Counted from the stretch's first letter, positions 11,344 to 24,622 are shown. The stretch is 64,000 nt of DNA from Amphibalanus amphitrite (GCF_019059575.1 NW_024883051.1:62001-126000), one strand, 5' to 3'. Notes: generated by a model from the letters alone, not told the origin. Made by a program: numbers and translations.

Positions 11344-12838
11344 TTACCTTTTGGCCGGCGCTGGCTTGGGTGTGGTATGAATCTGTATGTGTTTGGCGAG
11401 GTGGGCCTTCTGACGGAAGCACTTGTTGCACAGGTCACACTGGAAGGGCTTCTCGCCGGTGTGGGTGCGGATGTGCACGGTCACAGAGTACTTGTCCTTG
11501 AATCCCTTGTTGCAGATGTGGCAGAAGTGGAGGAGACGCCCCCGGGACGGTGGCGCCTCCCCATCGGCAGTGGTGCGCTTTGAGTACTTGCGTTTACGCG
11601 GCTGGTCCTTCTTCTGACCCATGACGACGTGGCCGTTGGACATGCCGATGTCGATGGTGTTGACGTAGAGATCGTGCGACGTGTCGGCCGAGGAGAGCAC
11701 CTTGTCCGGCTTGTTGGGACTGCAGGAGCTCGTCGCCTGGTTGGTCTCACACGTGTACGGAGAGGAGGTGACGGCGTTACTGCTGCCGCTGTTCTCCATC
11801 ATGCTCCGCTGAAACGTCTGGAAGCCGCCGACCGGGAACGAGAGCTGAATCTCCTTCAGGTCGGTGCTTCCTGCGCGCTTCTGCGGGTTGTTGGTATTGC
11901 TGTTCCGCTGACCGGAGGTGATGTTTCCCCGAAGTGCACTCTCCAGGATGGAGGCGTTGTCGGAGCGGTTGCTGCCCCACTTCTCCTCCAGGCCACTCTT
12001 CTCGGTCGGTTTCTCGGGCGAACCCGGCGGCAGAGTGCCAACAGCAATCTTGAATCCACCGTTTTGCGCCACAGAAGTGGCTGGGAATGTGCTCATACTG
12101 GATGGCGGCAGACCGCATATCCGTATAGGTGTTCCACCAGCTCCTATGATGGTCGTCGCCGGCATCTCCTCCAGCTTGGTCTGCGGCGGCGCCGGCTCCT
12201 CGTCATACAGATAGTCCTGCACCATCTTGTCGAGGTCGACCTCGTTGACCTGCTTGGGGTCGCTGATGTCGCCCATCATGACGTCCGAGTGGAAGCCGTT
12301 GAGCGTGTGCACCGGGTTCATGGGCTGCAGCGGCTGCAGCGGCTGCAGCGTGATGAGGTCATCAGACGAGCTGATGACGTCCGACGGGTTCACCGGCTTG
12401 ATGGCCTCGTCCGAGATCATTGAGGTGAAGAGCAGTGTGTCGGGACTGCTGAAACTGTCCGGGGAGCGGTTGCCGGTGTCTGTGGTAGTCACCTGCTTCA
12501 CCTGCTGTGTGTCGCTGCCCCAGAGCGGGTCACACGTCTTTTCCTTGTTCTCGTACAGCCACTCCTTGACCTCTCGTGTGGTGACCGGCCCGCCACCATC
12601 ACGGTCCCACATGACCCCATCACCACCGCCGCTGCCGCCGCCGCCGGCCGGCTGCGTCTTGTTCACCAGTGAGTTGATCCAGTTGCCCAGATCAGACGAA
12701 ACGTCCATGTCGTTCTCTATGTCATTATTGAGAGAGCACAGGTCGAAGAAGTCGTGCGGATCCTCCACCTTGACCGGCAGCAGCTCGGATGGAACGCTGG
12801 ACGTGACTACAGAGTTGGACAGCTCGACTTCGTTTTTC
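11344..12838 (-). CDS. C2H2 zinc-finger transcription factor, last coding exon
   Basis: This exon encodes 497 residues and ends at TAA. Two C2H2 fingers stand at the extreme C-terminus, within the last 65 residues: the first begins CHICNKGF, the linker is HTGEKPF, and the second begins CDLCNKCF and ends HIQIH. A basic run PRKRKYSKR just before them is a likely nuclear signal. The rest is acidic and low in complexity, with a Gly-rich stretch, a triple LQP, and VKVEDP near the start, which fits the SUMO-attachment pattern. The exon start rests on a strong acceptor: a long pyrimidine run then GGCAG, leaving the third base of a split codon; the open frame upstream of it is intron. The N-terminus, perhaps with a BTB or other domain, lies elsewhere. 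It is likely a sequence-specific DNA-binding regulator. I cannot name the orthologue; C-terminal finger pairs of this sort occur in alternatively spliced arthropod BTB zinc-finger genes, but that link is only a guess. Confidence 0.85.
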
Positions 12839-14157
12839 CTGCCAGAGAAAAAGAGAGAAGGATTGTTAGAAATCCGTTCGGCTCTGAAAGCCCACACAGT
12901 ACTGAAGAATAGAGCTAAAGGAAATTAAATATGTGAGAACAGTAGCCGCATGCAGAGAGAACTGCAGATGCAATAAGCTAATTGTGGTGAGGTAAGAAGC
13001 CCGTTGAACAATCGTTTGAGTCATTCGCTGAAGTCATGTCATCGTCAGCAACGGTATTGACGTCAATGCACCGTTCGAATAAACCGTTCCCTCTGAGAAC
13101 CGCACTGGGACGCCTTGCACCAGGGGACGCCTGAAAAAAAAAAGTTTTAAGTGTTTCACATAGCTTTAACCCAAAGTATGCTCTGCCAGAAGTAAGGCAT
13201 GTTATCCTATTGAAATGTTTTGGCTGTGGTCGTTAAATGTTATTCTGCAGATAGTAACATACTGCATTAATGCTGAGTGTATATCGGAAACTTTTTTTCA
13301 GGATACTCTTTGCTGATGGTTCAAATGAAGTCATTTGTTTTCTTATTTTTATCGTTCATAATAAGATATAAATAGTTGTGAAAGTGGCAGGCGCCAAGTT
13401 CAATCCCAGCTAGCATGCCTTTGTCATTACTTCATCGAATAACTGCAGCGCAAATCTATCAGCTGACTGTCATCGATCAGCTGAGTGACATTGGCCAAAG
13501 ACGGATATCAGTCTTACTCAACTGTCCAAGGTTCGAGTCGATTAACGTCTATCGTGATGGGGTGCTGAGGGCTGACCCCCGCAGGCATTTCGGGCAGCGC
13601 CCACTGTTATTGTTATCGACCGCCCCGGCCGGAAGCCTGGGGCACTCACTTTCCCCATCACGCGAATCTCTTCCATGACGGAAGAGCTCGTTTTTGTCGG
13701 GGACGAGTCGTGACTTTTCATATGATCTGACCGGCGATAACTTCCACTGGGTTTGACATGCAGGTGCTCGCACGTAGGTCCCAACGGGTGCATCGCCGCC
13801 AATTAAACCGGCCGGCATCGGATCAGAGGCATGGCGGTCATAACTCGTAGCGGGACGTGTCGCCATTCTTTTCACCCGTGTTTTACGAACGGGTCCTGGT
13901 TTAGACCGCCTAACGGGTCTCCTGGGTGAGGAGCGGTCTGTTTTTAGATGGATCGACGAATTGACGTACCGAGACGGACAGACGGATAGATGGACACACG
14001 ACAAATGGATGGACAGGAAAAAAACTGCGAATGGACAGAAGGATACGTCATGTATCTGACAGATCCCGTCAGTTCAAAATGACAGCAGTTTGTTCATGAT
14101 CTCTACCAGAGCAAGAAGCCACGCATTACGCGATAGGTAATCAGACAATTTCAAACG
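12839..14157. other. Intron sequence 5' of the zinc-finger exon
   Basis: It begins with the minus-strand acceptor and its pyrimidine tract at 12839-12862. No upstream exon of the zinc-finger gene could be recognised here. The segment 13,560-13,930 is moderately GC-rich without coding content. Confidence 0.5.
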
Positions 14158-14538
14158 TACAGCCCTCTGCAAACTGCGTGGTAGGTATTCTTTTTTCGAC
14201 AAAACCGATAATAACTCAAAGGCTATGTTATCAGTCGGTTGGATCTCATTGCATACACATGCGCCATGCTCCAATCCTTCGATTGGTTCTATCACTGAAC
14301 AAAGTATACGCCTAGTGTAGCTACAAAATGCAAAAGTTTGTTTTGGGGGCAAATATAAACTTGCGTGTGTTGTTGCCAAACTAGATGGAAAATGTATACA
14401 AAAATAAGCCCAATCTAAGGTGCGGAGTCTCGCGCGTCCTGCTGTTACGATTTCCGAGTGACCGTTTGCATATTATTCGCGTTATTCACGGTTTTGTCGA
14501 AAAAAGAATACCTACCACGCAGTTTGCAGAGGGCTGTA
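14158..14538. mobile_element. 381-bp inverted-repeat element (MITE)
   Basis: Arms of about 60 bp (14158-14219 and 14477-14538) are nearly perfect inverted copies. The ends read TACAGCCCTCTGCAAACTGC, and the arms continue through GTGGTAGGTATTC and TTTTTTCGACAAAACCG. TA at both limits may be the target duplication, pointing to the Tc1/mariner group. The 260-bp centre is not coding. The near-identity of the arms suggests it is fairly young. Confidence 0.75.
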
Positions 14539-17500
14539 CATATGAGTAAGGCTTTATATAAGGCAAACAAGGCTCCATAAAACAACATGTGAAAGTTTTG
14601 AGCAGGAGTCAACGAGTCACAAAATTCAATTATCGGCCTGTTGCACTGCACATTGGACTCTACATTAGCTGAAGCACTCGGCAGCTGACAGGCCTGTCAC
14701 GACGACAGCGAGCGTCACATGTCTGCGTCGACAAGGGTTTCGTCACGTCCGCACAGAACGTGACCATATGCGGCTCATGAGGCCCCGACATCTGTTCAAC
14801 ATGTCGTTGACAGGCCGAGTTAGCTGAGTAACCTGAGTACCAGCCCTGCCAGACAAGCGTCCACTCGAGGCACTCCACACGGCCCTCCGCCCAGTAAGAG
14901 GCTGACGAGGCTTGCGTATCAGCCCGGCCGACCGGATGTAACCCTTTCCGACCGCCGACGACTATCTGCAGCCATCGATACGCCGAGCAGCGACGCCCGA
15001 CGTCGGCGGCGGGCCGGCCGGTCCAGCGGCGCGCGGGGATCGTCCCGGCGCCGGCACAGAGTGTTACCAAGGCCGGGCGGCGGTACCCAGCCGCCGCAGC
15101 CTCCGGCCGCGCGGGCGTGGCTCAGGGGCCAGGGAGGGGTGTGGGTGGGGCGGCACCGACGGACCGCCGTCGGTCGTGAGGCTGCCGACAGCGCCCGGCC
15201 CCGCCGACAGCACCGCGCGCGTTGAGGTAACGGGCTGACCCATATAGACCATGACTAATGACCTCTGGGGAGCCGCCGGGTCAGCTGAGCTCGCAGATAA
15301 CAGGCCTGCGCGCCGGCCCACAACTGATTGCAAAAAGTGCGCAGCGTGTCTGAAGGCTGGACGAGCAAAAACTACGAGCCACCGACGCCGAAATCTCTGA
15401 ATCGCCTGTGACGTTACGTTATGCTAAAAAGCAAAAACGTTTCTGCTGGGAGCAAAACAGATTCTGAGCGTAGCCAAAGTGTTATGTAATAACTCTCATC
15501 ATCGAAAGAAATATCATGCATGTAGCAACTCTTGTATTGCGAATAATTCGAGACTTGTGTCTGTACGATAGCCGATAGGCTGTCGATTTGGTTTTGTGCT
15601 TATAACTGTAAGCTCACCACAAGAATCCGGCAAACGGGTGATACCGGCACAGCCAAAAGACTTTCTGTGCTTGATGCCACCCACTCACCAAACTTTCGCT
15701 TCGAACCGGACTGTCCAATACCGGACGCATTTTTTGTCTAAATATGGATATAGCCACCACAAGCCACTAGATAGATTGATACTGCCTGCCGGTGAGTTCA
15801 TTACTAGGAAATACATAATTCGAAACCGTCCAGTATATTTTAAGCCCCAACGAAGCTGGGTGGCATTTTCCATATTCGTAAAGGAATCGGATCGTGTTTG
15901 GCCTGTAAACTTCGCAGACAGGCGCGTGAGAGCAAGATTATCGAGCATTTGAAATGGCAAACGCTGCTTTTGGGTTTTGTCTATTAAGTAGCTCCTATTT
16001 CACGAAGTTTTCCAGTAAAAAAATGTGGTCATGCATGCCATTTTGAGTTCAGTAATGATGGCGAGATTGGGTAAAAATAGCAAGGTGGAGACGAGACGGC
16101 TCCACCCAGAAACAATATCCCGTTATGTAGCTATAAATACTGTATAGTATTCCGTTATTCAGCTATGGACTATGATCATAAGAGGCTTTGGATGTTCTCC
16201 TCCCACTCGCGTTCTTTTCAAAGTCAGGTACCGTTTGGATTGCATGGCATTACAACCAAACGATCTGCTGTGTGGATACGTTCAAAGGTCAAAAGCCCTT
16301 GCGGCATGGTGGTCCCGGATGGTAGTAATCTCAGCTCAGCGCGAATACCGCTACAGCCCAGATTACGAGATAACCAACGGTCTATACCACAGTGGCTCCT
16401 CAGCAACCAACACCGTCCAAAGCGTCCGACAGTACAATCACGGTTGACGGTAGTTCTCAAATTAGATCAAGTACTCGTATTATCGTAGTTCTCCTCACTC
16501 TGCATCGCTCTGCTGGACGCCGTCGACCGACACGTCACAGTGCATCATGCCGTAACGAACCGCTGCCGGCCGCGTCACGTCACACTGCGTCACGTGCCTG
16601 TGGCGGCACGTGGCCCTCCGCCGGCTCCCTGCGCCGACTCTCACTTTTAACGAGCCGACCGACCGTCCGGCCGGCCGGCCGAGCAGAGGCGGCCCGCTGG
16701 CCCAGCTGGCTCCGAGCCAGGAATGCGATTTCACTTTTCGTTCCTGTCGATGGAGGAGGGTCGGGAAGCCGGCGACGGTGCCTGGGGGCGGCTGGCACGG
16801 GATCCGACGCGGTAGGGAGAGGGGTGGGAGGTCAACTGGGGAGCTGCGCAGAGTCTGGAGTGTGTTAGTGGGGGATGAGGTCCGCTGGTGTATATGATTG
16901 CCTACTTGTCTCGCCTGGTGGGGTTCAGTGGTGACAATTGCATGAGGAATCATTGCCAAATGAAGATGCATGCGCTTTACATGATGCTTTGCAAGGTTTC
17001 ATGCGTCACTTAGCGTCATTAGATGAGGCACATTTGGCAAATTCACATATTAAGTTTACCGTGTAGCACTTGTGTGGGTAGTAAGGATTTATTGGCAAGG
17101 ACGTGTAGTGTTGAGAAAGCGTAACAGAATTGGGGACGATTAGGCAACCCAAACCTTAACGTTCTGAGAACTCGAACGCGACGTAACATGGGCAAAAACT
17201 GTAAATGGTTTGTCGTGCTTTATTTGTGTCATTCCCTTTTCGCCTGGTGACTGCATACTCAATTACGAGAACGTCACACTTAACTCCCGTTATCTTCCAA
17301 TCTTTTCCATTTATTATCCCTTTAAAACATTTGAAGCTTTAAAGCTTCTTCTGGCAGCGCTTTTGAAGCTCTATTCGTCCTTCGTGTGACCTTATGCTTA
17401 CATAATATTGCTTATCTTAATCGATTATCAAGTTAACTGTCACTGCATGATCGTGACAAACGTTTTTTATTTTTTATTTTTACTTCCTGGAGCAGCTTAG

Positions 17501-20422
17501 AGTTTGACATTCAGCTGTGCAGTGCGTTTTTAATGCATGACGCCAGGATGTAAGATTGGTGACCGGTGAGGAAAGGTCAACTAATTACAGAAATACTGGA
17601 TAAATGTATAATTAGTTCAAATGCAGCGATTCAATTCGAGAGTTATATCCTAACACAATGGCAAGTGAGATCAAATGCCATTACCGCAAACAATGTTGCA
17701 ACTATCACGAATAAATCGGTTCACGTCGACGGAAAACTGTCTGCTCAGCGGTAGCGTGTCTTGTGACTTCACATTCAGACGGGGTGTTTGTGTCAGTTTT
17801 CCCTGACCTGAGCAGCCTTATTTGTGAGCAAAGCAATGCTATGCATGTCTAGCATGTATGTCAACTGATATCTATTCTCAAAAATTGCCGTGATGTGAGC
17901 TTTAGCGTTGTTTGAGCCCAGGAGCACCCCCGCCTTCCTGTGAAGCAGATGCAATGACCAGTGCTGTATGCACGAACATGTGCTTAACCACACCGGAAAC
18001 ATCAATTAACTGGATGTTACACGTCATGTTCGATTAGTGGCGTCTTATCGTTTCCGAGAACTCTTTTTCAGCGGTCATTTGGTTCATGCTTAAATATATC
18101 TGTTTCTGACTATTAGCATGAAAATATCAACAAGAAACGGATAACATTATACGGCACCGACCACTAAATTTACCTTTTTTCATGGAATATTCCTCATCTT
18201 TCTAATTGCATTCATCCTGATTATTTTTCAGTCTTTCTCTACGCCTAATGCCAACATCTCCGTCAGCTTTATCATCTCGCATGTATCCATCATTCGTCCT
18301 CCCCAATGTCATGCCTGGCTACGCCTCTGCGGTAGTCATACCCTCTGGATTCCGATCCTCACACCGCGATCAGAGACAGTGCGTCATTGATGCCGCCTTT
18401 ATTGCCACGCGCGGGGCCGATCGTACGCCAGCCGTACCAAGGGGAGTCATCTCGGCCCAACCCCGCCGCCTGGACTCGAGTGAGTCATCAGGGGCGGGGC
18501 GCGAGCGCGACGGACAGTCGTCACAGTGACCCAGTTCGACTCCGAGTCACCGGAGTCGTGACGCAGAAGGCCTCGGGAAGTGTGTCCCCGGGACAGGAAG
18601 CTGCCGAGGAGTGTCGCCGCCGTTATACAGCTGAGATCGGGCGCTATTCGGACTGGTTTACGGTCCTCCCCTGCCCCAGACAGGATGTGTGCCCTATCTC
18701 CGGGTGAGGAGCGGGGAGTGGCCGTCTGAATGATGTGAAGGCGGGTCGCGACAGACTTTCAGAGGATGAGAACAAATCTGACTTGTGGAATTCTGGGTAA
18801 AGATGGTTAAGAGGTGAGATAATAAAGCAGGCTTAGATACTACTTAGCGTTTTATGTACTTCTTCTCTTCGTTTATTCATATGTGACAAGAGAAAGGTCC
18901 GGGTTCTTCGTTTCAGGCTAAGTAATGTGGAGCATGACAAGCTGGTTTGCTTCAAGAACTGACCACGCTGCACGAAAATAGTTAAGGTTCCCTAAAAGCT
19001 ACTGCTCGAAACAGCACGGCCTCTTAACTGTCGTTTGTGATGCGATATGTGATGATTAATGAATGATATTGTGTCTAATCCGACATCTATCGACATCTAT
19101 TTAAGAAGCATGTCCGGCATCAAATTTCTGAGACATGGATGAGGTCCTCTCACGGTTGATACTAAACCGTTCAAATTAAAACCATGAAACCCCATTACGC
19201 AGGTGTAAAAGCGTCAGGTTCTTCACCAATGTAAAGACTCTGTGTGAGTTACGCCACAAACAAGCGGATATTTGTCATTCATTGATGCAAGTCACTGCTT
19301 TGTGGTACTCCCCGTTTCACAATAAATTTCGCTCGCCTAAGCTGATAACAGGAAGAATAACGCACTTGTTCAACAGCCATGCCAGGCTCGACCGTATACA
19401 ATTTAACCCGGTATGCACGTGGCTATCCAAGCCATGTGCGGTGTGCTTTTCCTAACGACTAGAAAGCGCAGGAACAATAGTTGCGTGTGTCAAAATGCTG
19501 TTCTGGTGATCATTTTAATATTTAAGCAGCACATTGTATGGATTGTCCCGGGTCCTTACATTGCGGCGCCACTTTAATGTGCACTGTGCAGGTTCCCGGC
19601 GGAACCTTTTTGTACCGCTCTGTGAATTAAAGACCCGTGGACAACATAGGGGCCTCAATCACCGCCTCCATGTGCTGTCCCCATTCGACCACTGTCTTCA
19701 TGTCGCGTGCCGTCACACTCTAATAGCGGTCGGGAACACCAGAGGGACCGAGGAGGGGCCTTGACGACCCCCCCCCCCTCCGGCGTCGGTTAGTCGTCAC
19801 CCCGCCGGCCTCAACAGAGGCCCCAAGGAGAGGAATGTCGAACGAAGAGGAATTCCAGCCGTCCCCATCCACAGTCACCTCAGCGGCGTCTCGCGACACC
19901 CGCGGAGACAACCGCCGGCGCGGCTTCGACGAAAGCGAAATCGCTGCCATCTGTGAGTGAGTCGATCTTGTCCGGCGGGTCGGAGCGGGGCGGGGCGGGG
20001 CGGGGCGGGTCTGTTGGGGTAGCCGAATCCCGGTCTGGGCCCGGCCCCGACAGGCTACCGGTTTACGACCGCCTCCGGACCGGGAAAAATACCCAGAGAT
20101 GTGGCCCCACGCAATACGGCAGCCGGATTAGATCGACAATGGATGCAATGGAATGCTTATCAGGTTGAGGCGAGGATGATCAGTGCGGCTTAGATTGTAT
20201 TTCTGGTAGCGTCTCGAATCTATGTGTAATCGACATGAAAACGAGACTTACACGAACTATGACGCATACCGATGGAGCCGTACATATGGAGGTCGTACAT
20301 TGTTGGCGAACGATGGGACATTACCTGTACCCACTGACCTCTAACGGCAACATTGCTTCACACAGAAATGTGCAACAGTTCATTGGAGCAAGACGGGCAT
20401 TATATTATCTACATGTGCTACA
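14539..20422. other. No gene seen; several orphan GC-rich islands
   Basis: GC-rich islands stand at about 14,880-15,340, 16,550-16,860, 18,380-18,720 and 19,720-20,100, separated by AT-richer DNA. The 16.6-kb island has TTTCACTTTTC at 16729-16739 beside a (CCGG)n run. None contains a recognisable exon. If the zinc-finger gene has distant 5' exons or alternative promoters, these islands would be candidates. Confidence 0.4.
19984..20009 (+). promoter_or_regulatory. Tandem GGGGC run (GC boxes / G-quadruplex former)
   Basis: Five GGGGC units in a row form overlapping Sp1-type GC boxes and a canonical four-G-tract quadruplex pattern on the plus strand. It lies inside a GC-rich island with no attached exon visible. 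Confidence 0.45.
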
Positions 20423-20424
20423 TA

Positions 20425-21028
20425 CAGGGTGACACAAAAAAAAAAACGGTCATCACCAAATTTCGAATACCTAACTTCGGAAGTTTTATTCAGATCATCA
20501 CCAAACTTCGGCCACTTAAGGTCACACCTATGTAGCATACATCCACCAAGTTTCAAGTCTTCACTACGGTTACTTTTAGTACAGTGTGTGTTTTACTGAC
20601 GCTCCACAATGTGCTCCATCCAGGTGAGCGCCACGGCGTTGCAGGGCGTAGGCACACTTGCATCCGGCGGGCAAAGTTGTCGATAACCCGATGGCTGTGC
20701 ACTTTACAGAGTGCAATGGCCTCTGGAGACAGTGCTCAGGGGGTGTGCTACCCCTGAAACGTTATTCTTATCGGGTTATCGACAACTTTGCCCGCCGGAT
20801 GCAGGTGTGCCTACGCCCTGCAGCGCCGGGGCGCTCACCTGGAGCACATTGTGGAGCGTCCGTAAAACACACACTGTACTAAAAGTGTTCGTAATGAAGA
20901 CTTGAAACTTGGTGGATGTCTGCTACATAGGTGTGACCTAAAGTGGCCGAAGTTTGGTGATGATTTGAATAAAACTTCCGAAGTTATTCGAATTTTGGTG
21001 ATGACCGTTTTTTTTTTGTGTCACCCTG
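20425..21028. mobile_element. Foldback element made of two inverted 3' ends of a Tc1/mariner-type transposon
   Basis: TA target duplications flank ends reading CAGGGTGACACAAAAAA. The arms are about 265 bp each (20425-20692 and 20769-21028), with a loop of about 76 bp. Reading each arm outward gives VIDNFARRMQVCLR, then in the right arm (after a one-base shift) RRGAHLEHIVERP and a stop. This resembles the usual C-terminus of mariner-family transposases (a D-FPRRLQAC-like stretch followed by GGHFEH-like residues). The element therefore looks like two head-to-head copies of a transposon tail. It cannot code for a transposase. Confidence 0.8.
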
Positions 21029-21093
21029 TATGTAAGATGCACTGAACTCTAATATATACTGGAAGGAGCATTGGTGACTTGTTTTTGTCTATC

Positions 21094-21260
21094 GATTTCC
21101 GCCATGTTGTGTATACCAGACATATAAATTGCATGTACGGTAGCAGAGGTGCAGTTTAGTGAGAGGTACACTACTCAAAAGTGCTGCTGCTTCATGCTTG
21201 CAGTTTGATTGCAGTGATCAACTTTTCAAGACTTTGGTATACACAACATGGCGGAAATCG
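21094..21260. repeat. Perfect 26-bp inverted repeat with 115-bp loop
   Basis: The arms 21094-21119 and 21235-21260 are exact reverse complements (core CCGCCATGTTGTGTATACCA) and extend a few bases further with one mismatch. It may be a small MITE or a transcribed hairpin. The arms are too far apart for a classical microRNA precursor, although insect-type precursors can be long. Confidence 0.65.
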
Positions 21261-22744
21261 TTAGACATTCTGGCCCATATACGGCCAAGGCGAGTGCCTC
21301 CCCCTGGTAAGATGTTGTTTCTAGTTAAGCATTCGTATGCGACTTTGGCCAAGATACATCTAATTCCTCCTATCATAGGTAATTCTACTGTGTTCTACTT
21401 GTTTGTACGTAATAAAGCCGGCACCTCATGTTCGTAGATGTAACAATAGTTGCATTAAACATAAACAAAGGGGGCGTGAGATACATTGTTCTGGACATTT
21501 TTCAGTTGTAATTGGACTTAAAAGGAGGTTAGTGGTACTGCTCAACAGGTCGCAGGGTTATTCATGAAATATGCTACAAGATAGGCATAAAAGAATTGTG
21601 CTGCAGCCACAAACAACATGGCGTGTCACTAGCTTTCCCACGCCCTTATGTCGCCATAGGTCTGGTTATGCTATATGGTGTCTATAAAATGCTTCACGGC
21701 ACGCTATTGCCAGGCTGCTTTCCAGAAAGCCCTTTTTCTGGCTACAATAGACACCAAGCTCGACACACTAGGTGTATCTTTTGAACCTGTGTTCTTTTCT
21801 GCCTATTTATGACCTGTCAGGTTTTATTTCAATTTTACTTCAGTCATCAATCGCTACTACACTACCACTGAGGCCATAAACTGCTACCCTGCCATTCTGC
21901 ACCATCCCACCCGTCCGTCCGGCCATTGCGAGACCCTCTGAGTCACGCACCGGCAACACCCGGCGGCCGAAGCCGACCGAGAGACTCGCGAGACACCGAT
22001 CCAAACAACAGCACCGACACACAAAAACGGCCACTTCCGCCGTGTTGGCGGCGGCACGGGCCGTGCAGAAGGTCGCCCACGCAGCGCCGGACCGCACCGC
22101 TGCTCCGCCGGGGAGGCCACGCGTGCAGCGGCCACGTATTTTCACCGCGGGGATAATGAGAAGCGGCGACCCGCCGTCCGGGGACTGTCAGGAAATCACA
22201 CGGTCACAGGTAACCAGAAGGAGGCGGCGGCTTTCCAGAGAACGGCAGGACTGTGGAATATCCGTCCGGAATGCTTACTCAAACGTCTATAACGGAAATA
22301 TCGTTTAGGTATATCAGGCTGAACCTAGAAAGGCTGAAAAACCATCAAGTTTTGTTTTGTAGTTTTGAATCCATTTTATCGACAGGGCGGCGGCAGATAT
22401 TCACTACGAGCGAATTGCTGATACTCGCTATTTTGTTTTAATGTATGTACTCCGTCCCTCCAATCCATTTCAATAACAAGGATTCGACCAATATCGATTT
22501 ATCTAGCGAGACTGCCATTTATGTAGTCTGTATGCGATTATCAATTGCAGTTCAATGTTAAAAGCAAGTTGAAGGCATTACGTGAGCGGCATATCAAAAG
22601 GAGAGCAATAACGGTATGTTTTTGTTATTTAGCGTATGTTACATACTTCCCACTATTCATATTGAAGAAACCTTTTGAAAGTGAAATATATTTATTGCAT
22701 AAAATGAAACAATTAATATTACATGAATTGTAAAACAATTTAGA

Positions 22745-22936
22745 TCAAAACTTCGATTACAGTTCAATGACTATAAATCATGACAATGTTCCTAATTACC
22801 GATGGCAAAAAATGTTCGCATGGTCTGTCGGCTCTACCATTGAAAACTTTGATTGCCATTTCGTAACGATAAACCATGAAAATGTTTCTAATTACTGCCG
22901 GTAAAAAAGGTTTGCATGGTCTGTCGGTTTTGCCGG
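22745..22936. repeat. Tandem duplication of a 96-bp unit
   Basis: Unit 1 (22745-22840) and unit 2 (22841-22936) share ATGAAAATGTT-type words, CTAATTAC and GCATGGTCTGTCGG in the same order with about 20 percent divergence by eye. This is an old local duplication of unknown role. Confidence 0.7.
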
Positions 22937-24535
22937 TGATGTCGGTCATCATCCGTCTGTAGAGGTCGGTGGCTGTCAATCTGGAGTCTGGACCTTTAGC
23001 AATCTGGGTCGGGGTACTGTATAGGTTCCGGAGTATACCAACACCTGTTAACACCATTGCACGCTGCACAGTCCCACTGGCAGTCACTAGCCGCCCCAAT
23101 AACTCCGCACATACGTACATACGTATGCACGTATGTACTCTATCTCCACTAGTTTACCAGCAGTTCCACCCACCCAACTCCGTGGCACCATCACAGTACC
23201 CACCCACCTGAAACAATCCATCGCCAGCGAGGGCATCACCATAGCGCTGCACATGTCTCCAGATCACCTCGGGCACGCGGACACCGACCGGTGGACACGC
23301 GGACAGGCGGACACCCGTGCTCTGCCGACACACTCCGCCGGCACTCTGCCCCACTGCCGCGGCGGCGGCGGCGGCGGCGGCGCGCCGGCGGCCTTGACTG
23401 GCCCTCCTCCCCCCCTCCCCGTCAGCGGCCGCCGAGTCTCGGTACGGTACAGAGCGCCTCTGACGTCTGCAGAGAGCCATCGCTCTGCCCCCTCGGACCA
23501 TCAGAGAGATCTGAGACTACCCGCCGGGGTCCCGCGCCGCCTCACTGGATAGATTCGATAATGGTGTTTTGTTTGAATGGTCTCCGAGATTCAGTAGATG
23601 ACTTTGATATCACTGATGAGCTGTGACACTTTCTAGATTTGAGTTGAATTTCTAAATCGTTTTCCCTTTCGTTCCTAGATCTGATATTCATATCGAATGC
23701 ATTGTGTTGAATAGAAAGGATGCAGTCACTATTGTTTTTCATACCAAAACCAATTGGCTTTTATGGAGGCTAAGTTGGTTAAAACACCATTCACTATTCA
23801 GCAATGCATTTTCAGGCATGCAACGCTTCCTTTGGCAAATAATTGCCCACTTATACAAAACAATGGTTGAAAATCCATTACTGCCAAAACATATCTATTT
23901 CATTCCTTCAATCAACAATTCTACAAAGCTATATTCCATTGGAGTCTCGACCAATCTAGCATTTATTCACTACCGCGTGCAACCGTCCCCGCCGAGCCCA
24001 CATAATCCCCAGCTGGCCTTTTGACCGGTCCATTAACTGGTCATTATAAGGGCCGATATCGGCGACACGCTGACTCGCCAGAGTTCTGTATCGGTGCCGG
24101 TCTCACGACCCAGCTGTTACGGGCCCGCCGGCAACGGGTCACGGACCAAATACTTGACCCAAAAACCGAGCGGCGCCCACACAACGGGTCGTGTCCGAGC
24201 GAGAGCGCCGTCAGGAGGGACTGGCAGGCATCGGAAGGTGCCGGAAAATGTTGCAGCTCATTGTGACGCGAAAAATATCCGTCTTTATCGTGTTAATTAG
24301 AGTTGTTATAAATACCACTTAGTGCGGTTTTCATTACCGAAAAGGCGCTAAATAATGACAGTTATTTCCCCAAACCGGCCATACCAGCACCAGTTATATA
24401 GCCTTCCCAGCACCCAAATGCCTTTTTGTAAAATTTAGAAGTCAGTTTTGGTAGCATTTTGTGATCCGATTGTTTGTTTCTCATGGATTCGTTAGAAACA
24501 GAGCAAAGTAGCATCCGCTGACACGTGATGCGGTG

Positions 24536-24622
24536 GCGTCTCCCGGTAAAGCCTCAATGTTTACCTCAGTGACCGTTCGTGCGTCTCCCGGTAAAGCCTC
24601 AATGTTTACCTCAGTGACCGTT
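24536..24622. repeat. Exact 42-bp duplication, 45-bp period
   Basis: The 42-bp stretch starting GCGTCTCCCGGTAAAGCC occurs twice without a difference, separated by 3 bp. Perfect identity points to a recent duplication. It reads as a 15-residue repeat in one frame, but nothing else supports a gene. Confidence 0.8.

Noticed and set aside
11629-12423. 264-residue open frame on the plus strand
   Set aside because: It is antisense to the zinc-finger exon, whose frame has real C2H2 fingers and a strong acceptor.
12839-12897. Open extension upstream of the zinc-finger exon
   Set aside because: It contains the pyrimidine tract and AG of the acceptor, so it is intron, not coding.
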